Shown here piece by piece: positions 1 through 11,717 of a stretch of DNA of 64,000 nt. The notes under the pieces are model-generated. The model had not been told where the DNA came from. It did not search any database and worked only from the letters and a program-made list of their open reading frames with translations. Both the position numbers and the translations under genes were made by a program. Every line of letters begins with the position of its first letter. Within the stretch, counting starts at the first letter, position 1. Source of the stretch: Apoderus coryli (Eukaryota; Arthropoda; Insecta; Coleoptera; Attelabidae); the NCBI GenBank assembly GCA_911728435.2, contig OU452198.1, forward strand, positions 7,970,001 through 8,034,000. Direction: 5' to 3'.

Positions 1-344
1 TCTATCAGTATCTGATCAGTGATCAGTATCCATGCCAATCCATGTCGTCATGTTCAAGAACATTCGCATTTACATCTATAAAGTGTAATTAACACAGGAA
101 CTGAAGTCAAAGGATCATAGACAGTGCAATGGCGTGCATTTGCTGAGTGAGCGATATATCAGTTGGAGGTTTTATGCGATACAGTCATCCAAAAATTGGT
201 TCCCCAAACTGCGAACTACCAGACAAAGCCACGACGAACATTTAGCTGATAGAAATTCTGGAACATATAATGTGCTAATAAATAGAAACATATGCTATTT
301 GTCAATAAAAAAGTGACTTCTTATTTTACTCAAATAATGTTTAT
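1..344. other. unassigned AT-rich sequence
   Basis: No recognisable protein, RNA or repeat. A 60-codon open frame at 134-316 has no family features and is probably chance. Confidence 0.4.
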
Positions 345-500
345 TTATTCATCAATATCTGTTTTGATCCCTTCAAAGTAATCCCCATCAGATATAATAC
401 ATGTGCCAGAGCTCTTTCCAATCATGGAAGCACTTTTATGGTACGGCCTTGAGCTCTTCGATCGATGCGGTCTTTATCTCCTCAACCGTAGCAACACACC
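345..500 (-). pseudogene. mariner-type transposase C-terminus, relic
   Basis: Read on the minus strand, this stretch encodes the end of a mariner-like transposase. A segment starting VEEIKTASIEELKAVP is followed by a tryptophan-rich CFHDWKELWH segment. After a frameshift comes the typical tail SDGDYFEG and a terminal IDE before the stop at 345-347. Only about 50 residues of the usual ~345 remain, and there is one in-frame stop plus the frameshift, so it is dead. The neighbouring plus-strand relic (585-1302) belongs to a different Tc1/mariner branch. The two therefore lie head to head and are not one element. Family assignment is from memory of insect mariner C-termini. Confidence 0.55.
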
Positions 501-584
501 GGCCGGTATCGTCATTAACGTCGTATCGGCTTTCGGTAAACCGCTTGTATCACTTACAAAAATTGTTTGCATAAAATTGAAAAA

Positions 585-1302
585 GTTAGAGCAATGCGGT
601 CAAATGTTGAGCAACGCCAAACCACATTAATTCGGCAAAGAGCTCAGGAAATTGGTGTGTCCACAACCATTATGCATCCAATTTTAACAACATATTTCAA
701 ATGACTCAAGAGGTAATACCGCAACACCACAGGCAACGAAGACCGTTTTTTTGATTGGATTTTTGGAACAACGACAATTGAATGGTGCCTTTTAAACGAA
801 AATCATCTTAAGTGGCGAGGCCCATTTTCATGTTGATGGCTTAGTTAATCGACAAAATTTTTGCAGTAGGTGTTCCGAAAATCCACAAGTGATAGTTGAG
901 AAGCAAAAGCATCCAAAAAGAATCACTGGTTGGTGTGGATTTTGGGTGGGAGCGACTATCGGCATTATCTTCGAAAGTTGGCCAAGCATTAAACATGTTA
1001 ATTAACTTTTTTGTGCCCAAATTACAATATATAGATCTCAACAGCATGTGGTTTCAACAACGAACGGGACGATGCAACATGCCATACAGCCAAAGAAATT
1101 GTTTAGTTACTGCAGAAATCATTTGCTGGTCGTGTTATTTCTCGTTTTGGAAATCGGAATTGACCATGCACATCATTAACGCCTTGGGACTTTTTCCTTT
1201 GGGGTTATTTAAAGTCACATCTTTCTGTCAATAAACCCATACCAATTAATGCCTTAAAAGACGAATTCAACGCTGAAAAACTGGAAAACTTATGCAAACG
1301 TA
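585..1302 (+). pseudogene. Tc1/mariner-superfamily (Tc3-like) transposase relic
   Basis: The translation, spread over three frames, follows a very common arthropod DDE transposase. In order: the second helix-turn-helix (RQRAQEIGVSTTIM near 635-670), a first-Asp region ending in HVDGLVNRQNF (about 828-862), SENPQVIVEK (about 873-905), the second-Asp block NSMWFQQ (about 1042-1065, the Asp-Gly-Ala lost by a small change), AGRVISRFG (about 1128-1155), and the third-acid block LTPWDFFLWGYLKSH (about 1165-1220). Several frameshifts and stops make it nonfunctional. Only fragments of the usual 330-350 residues are readable. It has no visible terminal repeats nearby; an end-like CACCCCGTATA lies at 1739-1750 but may be unrelated. 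Confidence 0.7.
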
Positions 1303-2591
1303 AGCTTTGTCATTTATAACATTGTTGTACTGAGGTTGTATAATTATTTGAGTATTAAATAAAAAGTTGCGCCTTCTTCATTAACACATTTTTAGGCCTA
1401 TTTTGATCAGAAACAAGTAATGTTACACATTCTAGAAAACAGAAAATGATCTGTCGGATGAGACCAAAATCAAAGAAAAAAATTAAATTGTTGATGGTAG
1501 TCAAGAGACGAAACGTTGGATGTTAAATCTGGAACCAGCATCTTGTAGGCCAGAAAAAATTGCTCAACGAAAGTATGGGTTCTGTAACAAAATAATTAAA
1601 AAATAACATCGAAAATTTGAAATGTTAGTTTTTCTAAATCTCAAAATCGGATTTAAAATAAAATTCTTTACGGCAAATTATTCTACCGACCTAACTCTTG
1701 CCGTTTCGAAGATCCCCATGATTGCCCTCGGATTCTGAGCACCCCGTATATAAAGAATTTTGTGGAGCAAACGACGCGTAAATAAATCACACTGCTCTTC
1801 ATAATAGATTACTTCAGGCGTTCTTATTGCAACACTTACACTCATAAGATGTACCTAGATCAAATAGACTAAGCAAGTAGAACTTTAGCCCTAAGATGCA
1901 AGCCAACCAATGCACATGTTTATAGATCTTTCGTTCAAGCTCTCTAAGATGTATGAAGTAACGCTATGATTTATTATCATTTTTAAAGTTACACATTGGA
2001 ATTAAATTTGCATTCAGTTGGTATAGTGCAAACCTCAACCGCAACAGTTTCATGATTAATGAGTAAATATCCTAAATATATACGCCACTGTATTGATGAA
2101 TATAACCCATAGATGAGTTACCTCCATTATTATATCTTCAACCGAAAACGAAAACAATTCATCTCGCTAATTGCCAAAGTTAACATCCACATACACAAAT
2201 TCATAGTAGATACTCTTACGAACATCACCAAATACCTACTCGTACATCCTATCCTATCTACGGCTTTCTTTACAATCGAGCAGGCTTTAGGAAATTGAAC
2301 GACGACCGACGTTTCGTTCATACCTACATCGCCTCAGGTAGCAAATTCGAATAATGTGTATCCGGCGACGCGTTATTCGATTGTTATTTTTGTGTTAGCG
2401 GCTTTTATAAACTTGTTGGAATAATTGCTTTTGCTTTTCCAATATGCTGGTTTCAGTCGGGTTTGACGAATTACACGTCCCAATTTTTTAAAGAACATAA
2501 CAAATACATTTTGAAATTGTTACATGAAAATCAATATTATTTCGATGGCTAATATTTTCTGAACCTGCACAGGATAATGCATGAAAATATA
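1303..2591. other. intergenic/intronic, no clear feature
   Basis: No coding signal I trust. A CACCCCGTATA end-like motif near 1740 resembles the TACGGGGTG/TACAGGGTG termini seen elsewhere. A weak LINE-like peptide (RCKPTNAHVYRSFVQ, about 1890-1945) could be a decayed RT C-terminus, but I cannot support it. Confidence 0.3.
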
Positions 2592-2820
2592 CAGGGTGTT
2601 TGCGAAACAAATGCAAAAAACTTTAAAGAGTGATTCCTTATTGAAAATATAGGGTAGTTTGTTTTGTAAACAGCAGGTACAAAGACGTACAGGGTGATTG
2701 TTCGTCGATGGTACATTAGAAGTTTTGGGAAGAGTAATGATACGATTGTTTTGCAAATTTAAGTCGTTACTCAGGTCAAACCAGTCTATAATATTATCAT
2801 ATTTACATAATAGTATCATA
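2592..2820. repeat. TACAGGGTG-ended repeat fragments
   Basis: Two TACAGGGTG termini in the same orientation occur near 2592 and 2683, each followed by AT-rich sequence with CGAAACAAA-like text, plus a degenerate ATAGGGTAG at about 2649. They look like the left ends of nonautonomous DNA elements whose right ends are lost. Confidence 0.4.
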
Positions 2821-3871
2821 TCATTAATATAGCTCCAGATAGTTGATACTTTAGTTAAAAGTATTGTTAAATACTACGCACTATTTTGATTTGCTATTTT
2901 AGAGCATTACTGATTAATAAAATAATTCATTCCTTAGCGGGATCTCGTAAATTAACACCGATTAGCTATTCATGATTATAAATTTAAAACATTAAATATA
3001 ATTTACCTGTTGGTGTTTGTTATTATTATTGAGATATTTAGGTTAGAGGAGTCAGCGTATTGTGATAAAGTGGGTGCTTATTAGCGTATCGCTATATCAG
3101 CTGGTTCTCTACATTGACAGGAGAGGCTTACGGAATATTACGTTGGTCCCGCAGCTGAAATTGGTGCAACCTGTTGCTAGTAAGCCTGCGTTGGCAGTTA
3201 TATTATGTTCGAATGTGTTCACTCTGATGAAATTGTTCTTCTCCCTTAATGAGAACTGTTAAAAGTTACTTTGAACCAATACTGTTTTTTCTTTGTTTTC
3301 TTTTTCTTTATTAGCAATTATAATTAACAGAAAAGAAATACATTCTATAATACTTAATATAGGTATAATACTAAGTTGCTAAAGGCGCATGTTCAGCATA
3401 GCTGATATTCTGCATGGACCTAACGTAAAATTATATTCTATACATAAGGCCAAATTGGGTAGGTATAAAGTAAAATATACCGAGACTAAACTAATTATTT
3501 ACAACCGATTCAATTATTTGAAAATAGCATATTTATAGGTATTAAATTAATATTTACAAAATTTGCAAAATTGGTGCAGGAAGAGTAAAAAACAGTAAAA
3601 CAAAACAAAAAGAAGATATGAGACTTTGGGGAAGAATAGAGATTCAGATCAACCGCCAGAAAGAGAACACTGCGCATTGAACAGCATGTCGAACACTGCT
3701 GATCGAAACCTGGATATCGACAAAGACTTGAAATGATGTGGTAGCTTATTATATTCTGTGGCTATGCGGTAGGAATATTATTTTTTAAATAGTGACGTTC
3801 TGTGTGGCGGTATATCAATCATATCCTTTTGCCTAATATTTAAATTATGGACATCGGTTCTAAATCTAATT
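2821..3871. other. no clear feature
   Basis: AT-rich. A 66-codon frame at 3062-3262 is somewhat richer in GC but matches nothing I recognise. Its upstream segment could be unannotated host sequence. Confidence 0.3.
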
Positions 3872-4215
3872 TTATTGAAGAGGTAGGGGGGAATCCTTTT
3901 TGAAATTATTTTGTGAAATTATTTTGTGAAATATGACTAATTCATGTAATCGTCTTGGATTGATCATAATAAGCCATTTAGAAGTTTTCAGCGTATGGCT
4001 TATTCGTTCATATTTTCTTATACCATAAATTAGTCTCAAACATGAGTTTTGTACTTTTTGTATTCTAGAACACTCTTTTTGAAGTAGACATGAACCATAG
4101 ACAAAATCACAATAATTAAATTGAAATAAAACAAGTGTTTCGCACAGCAAAGCTCTAAAATCAGAATTTAGTATATGTCGATTTGAGTATATTAATTTAA
4201 GCCTACACAGAAAAA
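3872..4215 (-). pseudogene. LINE reverse transcriptase C-terminal fragment
   Basis: Minus-strand translation gives the thumb and C-terminal part of a jockey/CR1-like non-LTR reverse transcriptase. LKLIYSNRH, then LLCETLVLFQFNYCDFVYG, then RIQKVQNSCLRLIYGIR, then the HELVIFHKII helix. These are typical landmarks just downstream of the palm domain. The frame is open from about 4210 to 3872, so the copy is fairly young, but the RT palm and endonuclease are absent. Fragment 5902-6357, also on the minus strand, carries the preceding domain of a similar LINE. The two overlap by several homologous residues around the K-x-IY position, so they are more likely two 5'-truncated copies than one split copy. 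Confidence 0.75.
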
Positions 4216-5007
4216 AATCTTACTGTAATATCAATATTAGCGATATGTTTGATTGCCTCTATTTTGGTTTAATGACAGTAATACTTAATTCATTAGGTTA
4301 CAATTCGGCCAACATTAAATATATGCTTAATCCGACATTCCAGATATTATTGAAATTCAATTTCATATATGTTAGGCACAAAACAGATATATTTTTTCTT
4401 TCAATGATTACAGTATAATTGGCAACTAATATTGCAATTATATTATTACAAATATTGTTATATTACGATAAGCAAGAAAAAGCATTGGAAAAATATTATT
4501 TCTCTACTCGGATTATTAGATATAAATCATTGAATTAACAAAATCAAATTTTATTCGCTATCATATTCTACTATTTAAATAAACTAAATAATATCAAGTC
4601 AATACTTCTTATTGTTGGGACAACCTTAACTTATTATTGGGCCGGGCTAAATTCATCGATATATCGAAACACAAAACGTCGAGTATCCAACATTTTCCAC
4701 TCATGCATGTATCGAATTTAAGTATATAAATTAAATAAAAACTGGATTTTCGTACTACCTACCCCACTTCGTAAATATTAGTTTTTGACTTAAAAAAAAT
4801 GCTTTCATACGCCGATATCATAATAAAACGAATTCAAAACCATTGATATAAAAACGTAGATTTCGGGCTGATGTATCGGGAAATTTCGGAACTCCCTAGT
4901 CACTAGCAAAGCTTAAAACAGTAGGTTATGTTACATTTATATATTCTATTTGTGTGCTGGTAGCTGGTGTCTATATAGTTAAGTTCTATAATCTTCAATA
5001 ATATATT
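4216..5007. other. AT-rich flank upstream of candidate exon
   Basis: About 790 bp without repeats that I recognise. The last ~100 bp before 5008 contain TATATATTC-like and TATATAGTT-like text that could act as a core promoter for the candidate first exon, but no motif is decisive. Confidence 0.3.
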
Positions 5008-5062
5008 ATGGAAGACTTCTTAAACGCCTCAGAATTGGACAAACTAATTCCAATATTCTCCG
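5008..5062 (+). CDS. candidate first coding exon, SAM-like N-terminus
   Basis: ATG at 5008 opens a short exon whose translation begins MEDFLNASELDKLIPIFS and runs into a strong donor, CCG|GTAAGT, at 5062/5063. If unspliced, the frame would stop at 5080. An acidic-hydrophobic MEDFL..S.LD.LIPIF opening is what I would expect for the first helices of a SAM domain in uncharacterised insect proteins that start directly with SAM. That is an inference from pattern memory, with no domain search behind it. No matching second exon (the rest of SAM) is visible downstream on this strand, so if the gene is real, much of the window would be its first intron. It is flanked by LINE relics but is itself free of transposon text. 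Confidence 0.4.
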
Positions 5063-5901
5063 GTAAGTTTTACTCCTAACTAAGTATATCTAATCATAAG
5101 TTTTTTACTATAAATTATTTTGTGTAAGCTTTTCGAACAATACTATTAAAGATCGGTCTAGCCAACAAATGATTTAAGAGGTACCTATAATGCATAATAA
5201 AAACGTTTTAACAAAACTATTCAGGGTGTTCCATTCAAAAGTTATGAATATTAACCTTTTTATTTCACATTAACCAGTATAGCATGGCAGCATGGAATAC
5301 ATTTTTGCAACCTCAGATAACCTCAAAATTCAAAATATCCTGTTTTAACACGATGTAGATATACAGTATACAAAGTACCGAGTGGGAGTGGGACACTATG
5401 AAGATATGGTAAAAAAGCACAAATACAATATTTGGTTTAATATTTTGTTAGTCGTACATGTTCAATGTTCATGTATTAGAATGACATACATAGTTTAATG
5501 CATTGTTTATTTTTTGTACTATGATTATAGAGTAATATTTTTTTTATTACAATACAATGTATTATAGAATTAATAAAACTGCTTTTGAATAAAAACTTTC
5601 TTTTATTTCATACAATTATTTAACGTGATAGTTTTATTAAATTAAGTAATTAATGTATCTCCAGGATTATATATAAAATTGATTTAAAATGACAAAACAA
5701 TTATTTCAATACCAAAATATATTCTGTCTATAATTTCTGTATTCCCCTTAAAAAGCAATAAATGTTCTATCAACGATAGTGACACTTAGTCCAATCAATA
5801 CTTTTTATTTAATTTCAATATAGTCTTATAATTGAGGCATTTGATTGGAAGTCAATTAATTCTTATACTTAAAGCAATAAAGTCATATATTTCGTCATTA
5901 A
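5063..5901. other. possible intron; AT-rich
   Basis: Follows the candidate donor. Holds a TTCAGGGTGTTCC end-like motif near 5222 and runs of A/T. No exon seen. Confidence 0.3.
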
Positions 5902-6357
5902 TCATATAACTGTAATTGAAAGAAATGTAGCTTTGATTGTGGAATACGGAATATATGCTATCATTGATTGAATGTGCATATGGTTCATGATATGATAGAT
6001 TTTTCTCTGTGTAGAGTAACTTTTCTGGAGCGAACCAGAGACATGAGAAACAAATTTAAGTTCCTCATCTAGGAAAATACCAAGATTTTTTGATTTAGTT
6101 AATACAGATAAACAGTTGTTTTGTATTTTTATTGGAAAATGTATTTTCCTCAAATCACCAAAGAGAGCAACGCTAGACTTCTCATGATTCATCAACAGAT
6201 CATGTGAATTAGACAAATTCACAAACCGATCGAGTTCCATGATAATTAAATCCAAATATTCCAGGTGTTTATGCTTAGGAAAAAAACAATACAACTTGAA
6301 GAATTGGAAAAGGGAAAAAAAATAAAATAAATGACAAATTAAACCAATTGTTTGCAA
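5902..6357 (-). pseudogene. LINE reverse transcriptase fragment (palm end/thumb)
   Basis: Minus-strand open frame of 151 codons. Its first ~45 residues are unrelated hydrophobic sequence. The RT-like part starts around LVNLSNSHDLLMNHEKSS (the region after the YADD box, usually ...N..KS..), then VLTKSKNLGIFLDEELKF (the K.LG...D..L.F landmark), then HVSGSLQKSYSTQRKIYHI. This order is diagnostic of jockey/CR1-type LINEs. The catalytic YADD box is missing, and after KIYHI the sequence leaves the family. It is thus a short truncated relic. Confidence 0.65.
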
Positions 6358-7397
6358 AAATGAATTAAGGAATCTTCATTTCATAATTCAAACCTGATAC
6401 CCAAAAAAAAATCATATTTATAATTTTATTTAATTTCGTCAACAGTTGGAATTTAATACAAAATAAATATCTGAAACCACCTGGTTCACATGTGCTTTTA
6501 TACACATCCTCAGCAATATCTTTTTTATTATTATTTTATTTGATATTATACAAATATTATGAATTTTTTTGTTGAAAACTAAACAAGACCTAAAGAACAA
6601 AAAATATAATCATAAAATCATTAAATTTTCACCATAAAACTACAATTGCATATAGATATTATGTATAATAACATAAAAATCTCCTTTGGGTGGTCCCAGT
6701 TTTACGACTCCTCCTCGAAATATTGGTAGCTGCTGTCGCTTTTGTCTTGTTCTACTCTTTTAGAACAGTTTATGATGTTTGTTTACAGAAAAAAATATAT
6801 AACGTCCATAAAATAACTGTTTCGTTTCAATAAAGGCCGATAGATGATTAGTCCTGGTTTAGACAATAATCTTAACTTTAATTGGTAGTTAAATGTGTTT
6901 GAAGAATCTATTATTAGATGTAATTCAAACGCAGCATTCTTATGATGATCTTTTTATAAGTCTTACTACAGGGTATTCATAAAATAACTCACTTTTTGAA
7001 ATTAATTTTTTTTATTTTACCTTCTTTAGAATTCAAATTTAAGGCAAGTTTGTCTATATGTGTTGAAATCGAAAATTTCTAATATTTATACAGAATTCAC
7101 CAAATAAGGTGGCCCATTAGAAGGTTCTCGAGATTGATAAGCCTAGAGCACCTTGAAATTTTCAGCTACGTTACTCGGAATAACTCTGCCAGGCAAAGTC
7201 ATAATGATCGATTTCAAAATGAATTATTTGCCAAATGCTGTTAAAAATTGAACAAATGAGTTGAAGTTTGCAATTTAGACTCATTTTTGGCTAAGTAATG
7301 CATTTTATACATTAATCACTATAGATAACTGTATATTTTGGCTTGATCAGCAAAATTTTTTTTGAATAAAACTACCACTCAACTTAATCACTATACA
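6358..7397. other. no gene; scattered repeat ends
   Basis: AT-rich. One degenerate ACAGGGTATTC terminus near 6968. Nothing coding was seen. Confidence 0.3.
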
Positions 7398-7584
7398 TAC
7401 AGGGTGTCATATGGTGACGGCCCATTAAAATATTTCGGAGACTACTTTGAATTGAATTTGTAAAATGTTGGTATATGTATTTCCAAATATGGTCTATTCA
7501 AATATCATAATATCAACCGCTTATCACTTCCGGTTGTACCGGAAGTTGATAGTGACTTTGTTATTTTAAATAGAACACCCTATA
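7398..7584 (+). repeat. 187-bp tip module, copy M1
   Basis: Outer end TACAGGGTG at 7398 and inner end CACCCTATA at 7584. Carries the 19-bp palindrome CTTCCGGTTGTACCGGAAG at 7527-7545, about 129 bp from the outer tip. Same layout as modules at 9226, 28046, 58780, 61632 and 61944. Confidence 0.75.
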
Positions 7585-7823
7585 TATTATGACATTTTTG
7601 GGTTCCACATAAGATTCTAGACATGTTTTATGTATCATGTTCTATACCTAAATCCAGCCGTTTTTGAAGTATATCAAGATTTATGTCAAAACTGACATTT
7701 TACGGCTTAATAATAATCAAATTTTTTTCTTATAAAGGAGTCTTTGGTAATCGTTTTGCAGGCGTTTTCTTATTAAATAACGACTCCTTTTTCCGATACA
7801 TACGACATTTTCTGATTTATTCA

Positions 7824-8810
7824 TACAGGGTGGTCAAAAAATTATACTGAAAACGATGTTATAAAAACAGTCGAAAGTCAGTTTTTTCAAATGGAACAGG
7901 TATATTTTTATAATTTTATCTTACCTATCATTGAAAATTAAAGAAACTTTCTAATAGGTTACTGATTTCTATAATGCATAGTTTTCGAAATATCGGCAAT
8001 GTAACATTTTTTAGCAATTTCACTATTCTCGTATATTGCTCGTACCTTGACTAATTATTTTAGTGTGCCATGAAAATAATAAAATGTTTCTGCAGGCCCA
8101 TAAACGTCTAATCAAACATCAAGATGGGGGGCATATTGACAAATAAATTAGTATTTTATATCAATTAGTATTTTTTATCGTTAGTTGAAAATTTGTTATT
8201 CTTTTAGTAAGTATAATTTCTGCTATATTATCTTCATTTGCAGTTATAGGATTTTGTAATACTGGATTTGTATAGCTCCGAACTAGTTATAATTGATTTC
8301 TTAAAATTGTTCCTAGTTTTTCCCTGCTTATTGTTAACATATGTGAGTATTTCTCGTTAAACAGTCTACAGGTTGTATCTATTAATTTGTGACATTCTCT
8401 ATGGATAAATAATAAATTTAGCATTTGAATAAGTATTTTCCATTTTTATAATAATTATTGTGCAATTTACCTTTCAAAATGCCTGATTAATTACGACTAT
8501 TTGATTACCAACAATTAACTTTTGTTTGATCTGACGTTTATGGGCCTGCACAAAAATTTTATTATTTTTTGGCACACTAAATTAATAAGTCAAAGTAATA
8601 TACGAGAATAGTGAAACTGCTAAAAAATGTTACATTGCCGATATTTCAAAAACTATGCATTTTCGAAATCAGTAATCTATTAGAAAGTTTCTTTAATTTT
8701 TAATGATACGAAAAATAAAATTATAAAAATATACCTGTTCCATTTGGAAAAACTGACTTTCGACTGTTTTTATTACATCGTTTTCAGTATAATTTTTTGA
8801 CCACCCTGTA
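7824..8810. mobile_element. nested foldback element, TACAGGGTGG ends
   Basis: Begins TACAGGGTGGTCAAAAAATT at 7824 and ends with the inverted sequence finishing CCACCCTGTA at 8810. Arms of roughly 290 bp pair closely (AAACGATGTTATAAAAACAG, AATATCGGCAATGTAACATT, AGGCCCATAAACGTC against their complements), separated by a ~400-bp loop that codes for nothing. It sits in the symmetric centre of family F and so may be the natural middle of that element or a nested insertion. The duplicated right end at 8946-8986 argues that the boundary is real. Confidence 0.7.
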
Positions 8811-9122
8811 TGAATAAACCAGAAAATGTCGTAGTTATCGGAAAAAGGAGACCTTATTTAATAAGAAAACGCCTGCAAAATTATTACCACAGACATCTTT
8901 ATAAGAAACAAATGCGATTATTATGGAGCCCTAAAATGCCAGTTTTTATAACATCGTTCTCAGTATAATTTTTTGACCACCCTGTATGAATAAATCAGAA
9001 AATGTCGTATGTATCGGAGAAAGGAGACCTTATTTAATAAGAAAACGACTGCAAAATGATTACTAAAGACTTCTTTAGAAGAAAAAAATGTTATTATTAT
9101 TAAGCTCTAAAATGTCAGTTTT
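8811..9122. repeat. 176-bp tandem duplication in foldback arm
   Basis: The interval 8811-8986 repeats the layout that resumes at 8987. Each copy starts TGAATAAA(C/T)CAGAAAATGTCG and runs through TTATTTAATAAGAAAACG. The unit also includes 41 bp of the inner element's end (8770-8810 repeated at 8946-8986). The copies differ by about 15 percent by eye, so the duplication is old. Confidence 0.75.
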
Positions 9123-9225
9123 GACATAAATCTTGATAAACGTCAAAAACGGCTGGATTTGGGTATAGGACATGATACATGAAACATGTCTAAAATCTTA
9201 TGTGGAATCCAAAAATGTCATAATA

Positions 9226-9412
9226 TATAGGGTGTTCCATTTAAAATAAAAAAGTTACTATCAACTTCCGGTATAACCGGAAGCGCTAAGCGGTTGGTAT
9301 TATAATATTTAAATATACCATATTCGGCAATATATATACTAAAATTTTCCAAATTAAATTCAAAGTAGTCTCCGAAATATTTTACTGGGCCGTCACCATA
9401 GAACACCCTGTA
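9226..9412 (-). repeat. 187-bp tip module, copy M2
   Basis: Inner end TATAGGGTGTTCC at 9226 and outer end CACCCTGTA at 9412. Palindrome CTTCCGGTATAACCGGAAG at 9265-9283, 129 bp from the tip. Inverted relative to M1. Confidence 0.75.
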
Positions 9413-9817
9413 TACTCGTACACTCGTATATTATAATTTTTTCTTTTTTTTTTTGTTGTATACATCATTTTGCACACAAAAATCTCGCAAAAAAACTTTG
9501 GGAAAATGAAGCAAAGTACTGTACTTTTATCCATTGTTTTGCTAATAAATCAGGGAATAGCTAATTGATTAAATAATGTACATCATTGCAGTTTTAAATT
9601 TATTTTTATTTCAAAATAATGTCGCTTATTCTTACTTACTAGACTGTATCCAAAAAAAAAAAAAAAACAGTTAATATCCCTCGTCCACTAAATACATACC
9701 TAAGTAGGGTTTTCCTTTAAGAGCCGAAACATTAATTTCATTCGCGACGACAACAGAAAAATACCTGCTCAACTTTCGCACGTTTTACTAAAAAGTGAGG
9801 TTAAACTATGGTAAAAC
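9413..9817. other. no clear feature
   Basis: Short poly-T/poly-A runs, including a run of 15 A at about 9652-9666. No coding signal. Confidence 0.3.
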
Positions 9818-9969
9818 AGTGTACCGGGTGTACAGATAAGAAGGGACATCTAGCGGACATTTTAGGAAACTAAAACTATTTTCCAGCGATTTCCCTCGTC
9901 TGCTTTTACTAAAACTAAAGAAATCCCAAAACCGTACCATGAATAGTTTTCGTGTACACCCGGTACACT
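9818..9969. mobile_element. 152-bp MITE with TACCGGGTG ends
   Basis: A 16-bp perfect inverted repeat, AGTGTACCGGGTGTAC at 9818-9833 and its complement at 9954-9969, encloses ~120 bp with no coding. Length and ends fit a miniature inverted-repeat element of the TACAGGGTG/TACCGGGTG group. Confidence 0.65.
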
Positions 9970-10319
9970 AGCATGTTCTACCTTTGTATTGCTAATCAAA
10001 ATTTAAAAAACCTCGAATGGCAAAATGATGTAAATAGTTGTAGATTATTTTGCCATAGTAAAATATAATAAAATAATCCTGATATACAACAGTACTAGCC
10101 AATACATTTTTTTGATATCCAAATTCCAGAAAATACAATATTTTGTCCTTTTTTTTTGAGCAAAACTTTTTGGTAAGTAAATTAATTATCCATTGGCCTA
10201 TCTCCAAAACTAATTAAGATATTGGTATGGTTTAATGATGTACTTAAAGCAAATTTTGTATACACTAAAACCTGTATAATACTTCAATTTGTGCAAAATT
10301 GCGAGTATATCAATTTACC
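9970..10319. other. no clear feature
   Basis: AT-rich, no repeats or coding recognised. Confidence 0.3.
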
Positions 10320-11717
10320 TTTGCACAGCAGCATATTTTTAAGCAAATTCTTGGGTCTTCCACGTTTCCTGTTTGCTGGAAAACAGTAAGAGTTACGCCT
10401 ATCCTAAAATCAGGGAAGTCTGATGTGATTAGCAACTACAGGCCAATTTCCCTTCTCCAAAGTTCTTGAGATTGTAATATATGAGTAAATTTATTCGCGG
10501 GTGGACGTGATATATACCGATTTTTGCAAGACATTTGACCGTAGATCACTACAGAATTCTGGTTTCTCTTATCGTTTGGTCAACTTCTTCCGATCATATC
10601 TATCCAACGATTACAGTTTCTAGAATATGAAGGCTTTAAGGCTTTTGTTTTTCCTTTCAGCTCGGGGGTTCCACAGGGCTCCGATCTCGGTCCTTTGTTG
10701 TTCAATATTTTCATTAATGACCTAATTGAGTCTTTTACGTGTGGTAGGCTTGCTTATGCTGACGATCTTAAGATCTTCCAACCCATTAATTCCCTGAACG
10801 ACTGCGATCACCTGCAGAGTAATTTGAACACTCTGTGTGTGCATTGAATTTTGATTATCAATTGAACAATGAGTCCTTGGAAAGGCTCAGCGAAATTAAA
10901 GATTTGGGTGTTGTCTTCGATAGTGACTTTACATTTATCCAGCAGACCGTCAGTGTAGTTTTGAGTGCAAATAGAATGTTGGGTTTCATTATTAGGAATT
11001 GTCGGCAATTCAACGATGTTTTCACATTTAAGCTTTTGTTAGATCTAAACTGGAATATATTGTACTCATATTAGATCCCTAGAGTCTGTCAGCGTCGTTT
11101 CCTTAACTACCTAGCCTATAAAGCCGACAATGTTTATCCTCCACGCGGAGTAGATAATGCATCTTTGCTCTTGCGTTTTAATGAACCTTCTCTCTTGACC
11201 AGAAGAAACATTCACGCAGTCAAGATTTAATACAAATTATTGCACTGTTGATTGCCCATATCTATTGGGATGTATTAGATTCCACGTTCGGCGATTGGGT
11301 GCTGGACATTTCGTGCCGTTCACTGTGGGCCCAGGCAGGACTAATATTTTGTTAAAAAGTCCTGTTTACTTTATGTGTGATATTGTCAATCGGTGTTGTC
11401 GTGATTTGTCAGCGATTACTGGTAGTTTACTTAATAGATAGTGATTATTTTTTTTAATATTGAACTGTTATTGATAGCATTTATTTTTGTAGTAATCAAT
11501 GTTAATAGTTAGACTGTCGTGTTTATTGACATTCCGACATATTTAATCAGTTTTTTATTGTTTGCATTGTTTTGTTTTGTTAACGTATTTATTTGTTTGT
11601 TTTTTTTCCCTCGTGATTTGATATGTTTTTTTTTTTCAATTAATTCGAAAATGTATTTATTGATTTTCCTGTAAGTGGGTTTAACCTGTTGGGAATAAAT
11701 GCTTATTATTATTATAG
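10320..11717 (+). pseudogene. LINE (jockey/CR1-like) reverse transcriptase relic with 3' tail
   Basis: Plus-strand RT landmarks appear in the right order across changing frames: VTPILKSGKSDVISNYRPIS (about 10390-10450), the first-Asp block YTDFCKTFDR (about 10513-10545), SSGVPQGSDLGPLLFNIF (about 10660-10715), the catalytic LAYADDLKIF (about 10750-10780), then IKDLGVVFDSDFTF (about 10898-10940) and the C-terminal helices to about 11225. The 3' untranslated part ends at AATAAATGCTTATTATTATT near 11717, an (ATT)n tail typical of these LINEs. Several frameshifts and an internal deletion between the NYRPIS and FDR blocks make it dead. It is the same family as the LINE at 30335-32425, which preserves the upstream half. 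Confidence 0.8.

Larger units (their letters stand above)
7398..9412. mobile_element. 2-kb foldback (long-TIR) DNA element, family F
   Basis: TACAGGGTGTCATATGGTGA at the left end and its inverted counterpart ending in CACCCTGTA at 9412 delimit a large inverted repeat. Left arm 7398-7823 pairs with right arm 8987-9412 over its whole length: shared landmarks are GGTGACGGCCC, AATATTTCGGAGACTACTTT, the CTTCCGGT...ACCGGAAG palindrome, CAGCCGTTTTTGA and CGACATTTTCTGA (all with scattered mismatches). No protein is encoded. The centre is occupied by another foldback (7824-8810). The right arm carries a 176-bp tandem duplication. Such elements are usually nonautonomous DNA transposons moved in trans. 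Confidence 0.8.

Noticed and set aside
2113..2298. 61-codon plus and 63-codon minus frames
   Set aside because: Overlapping on both strands in low-complexity sequence; typical chance frames.
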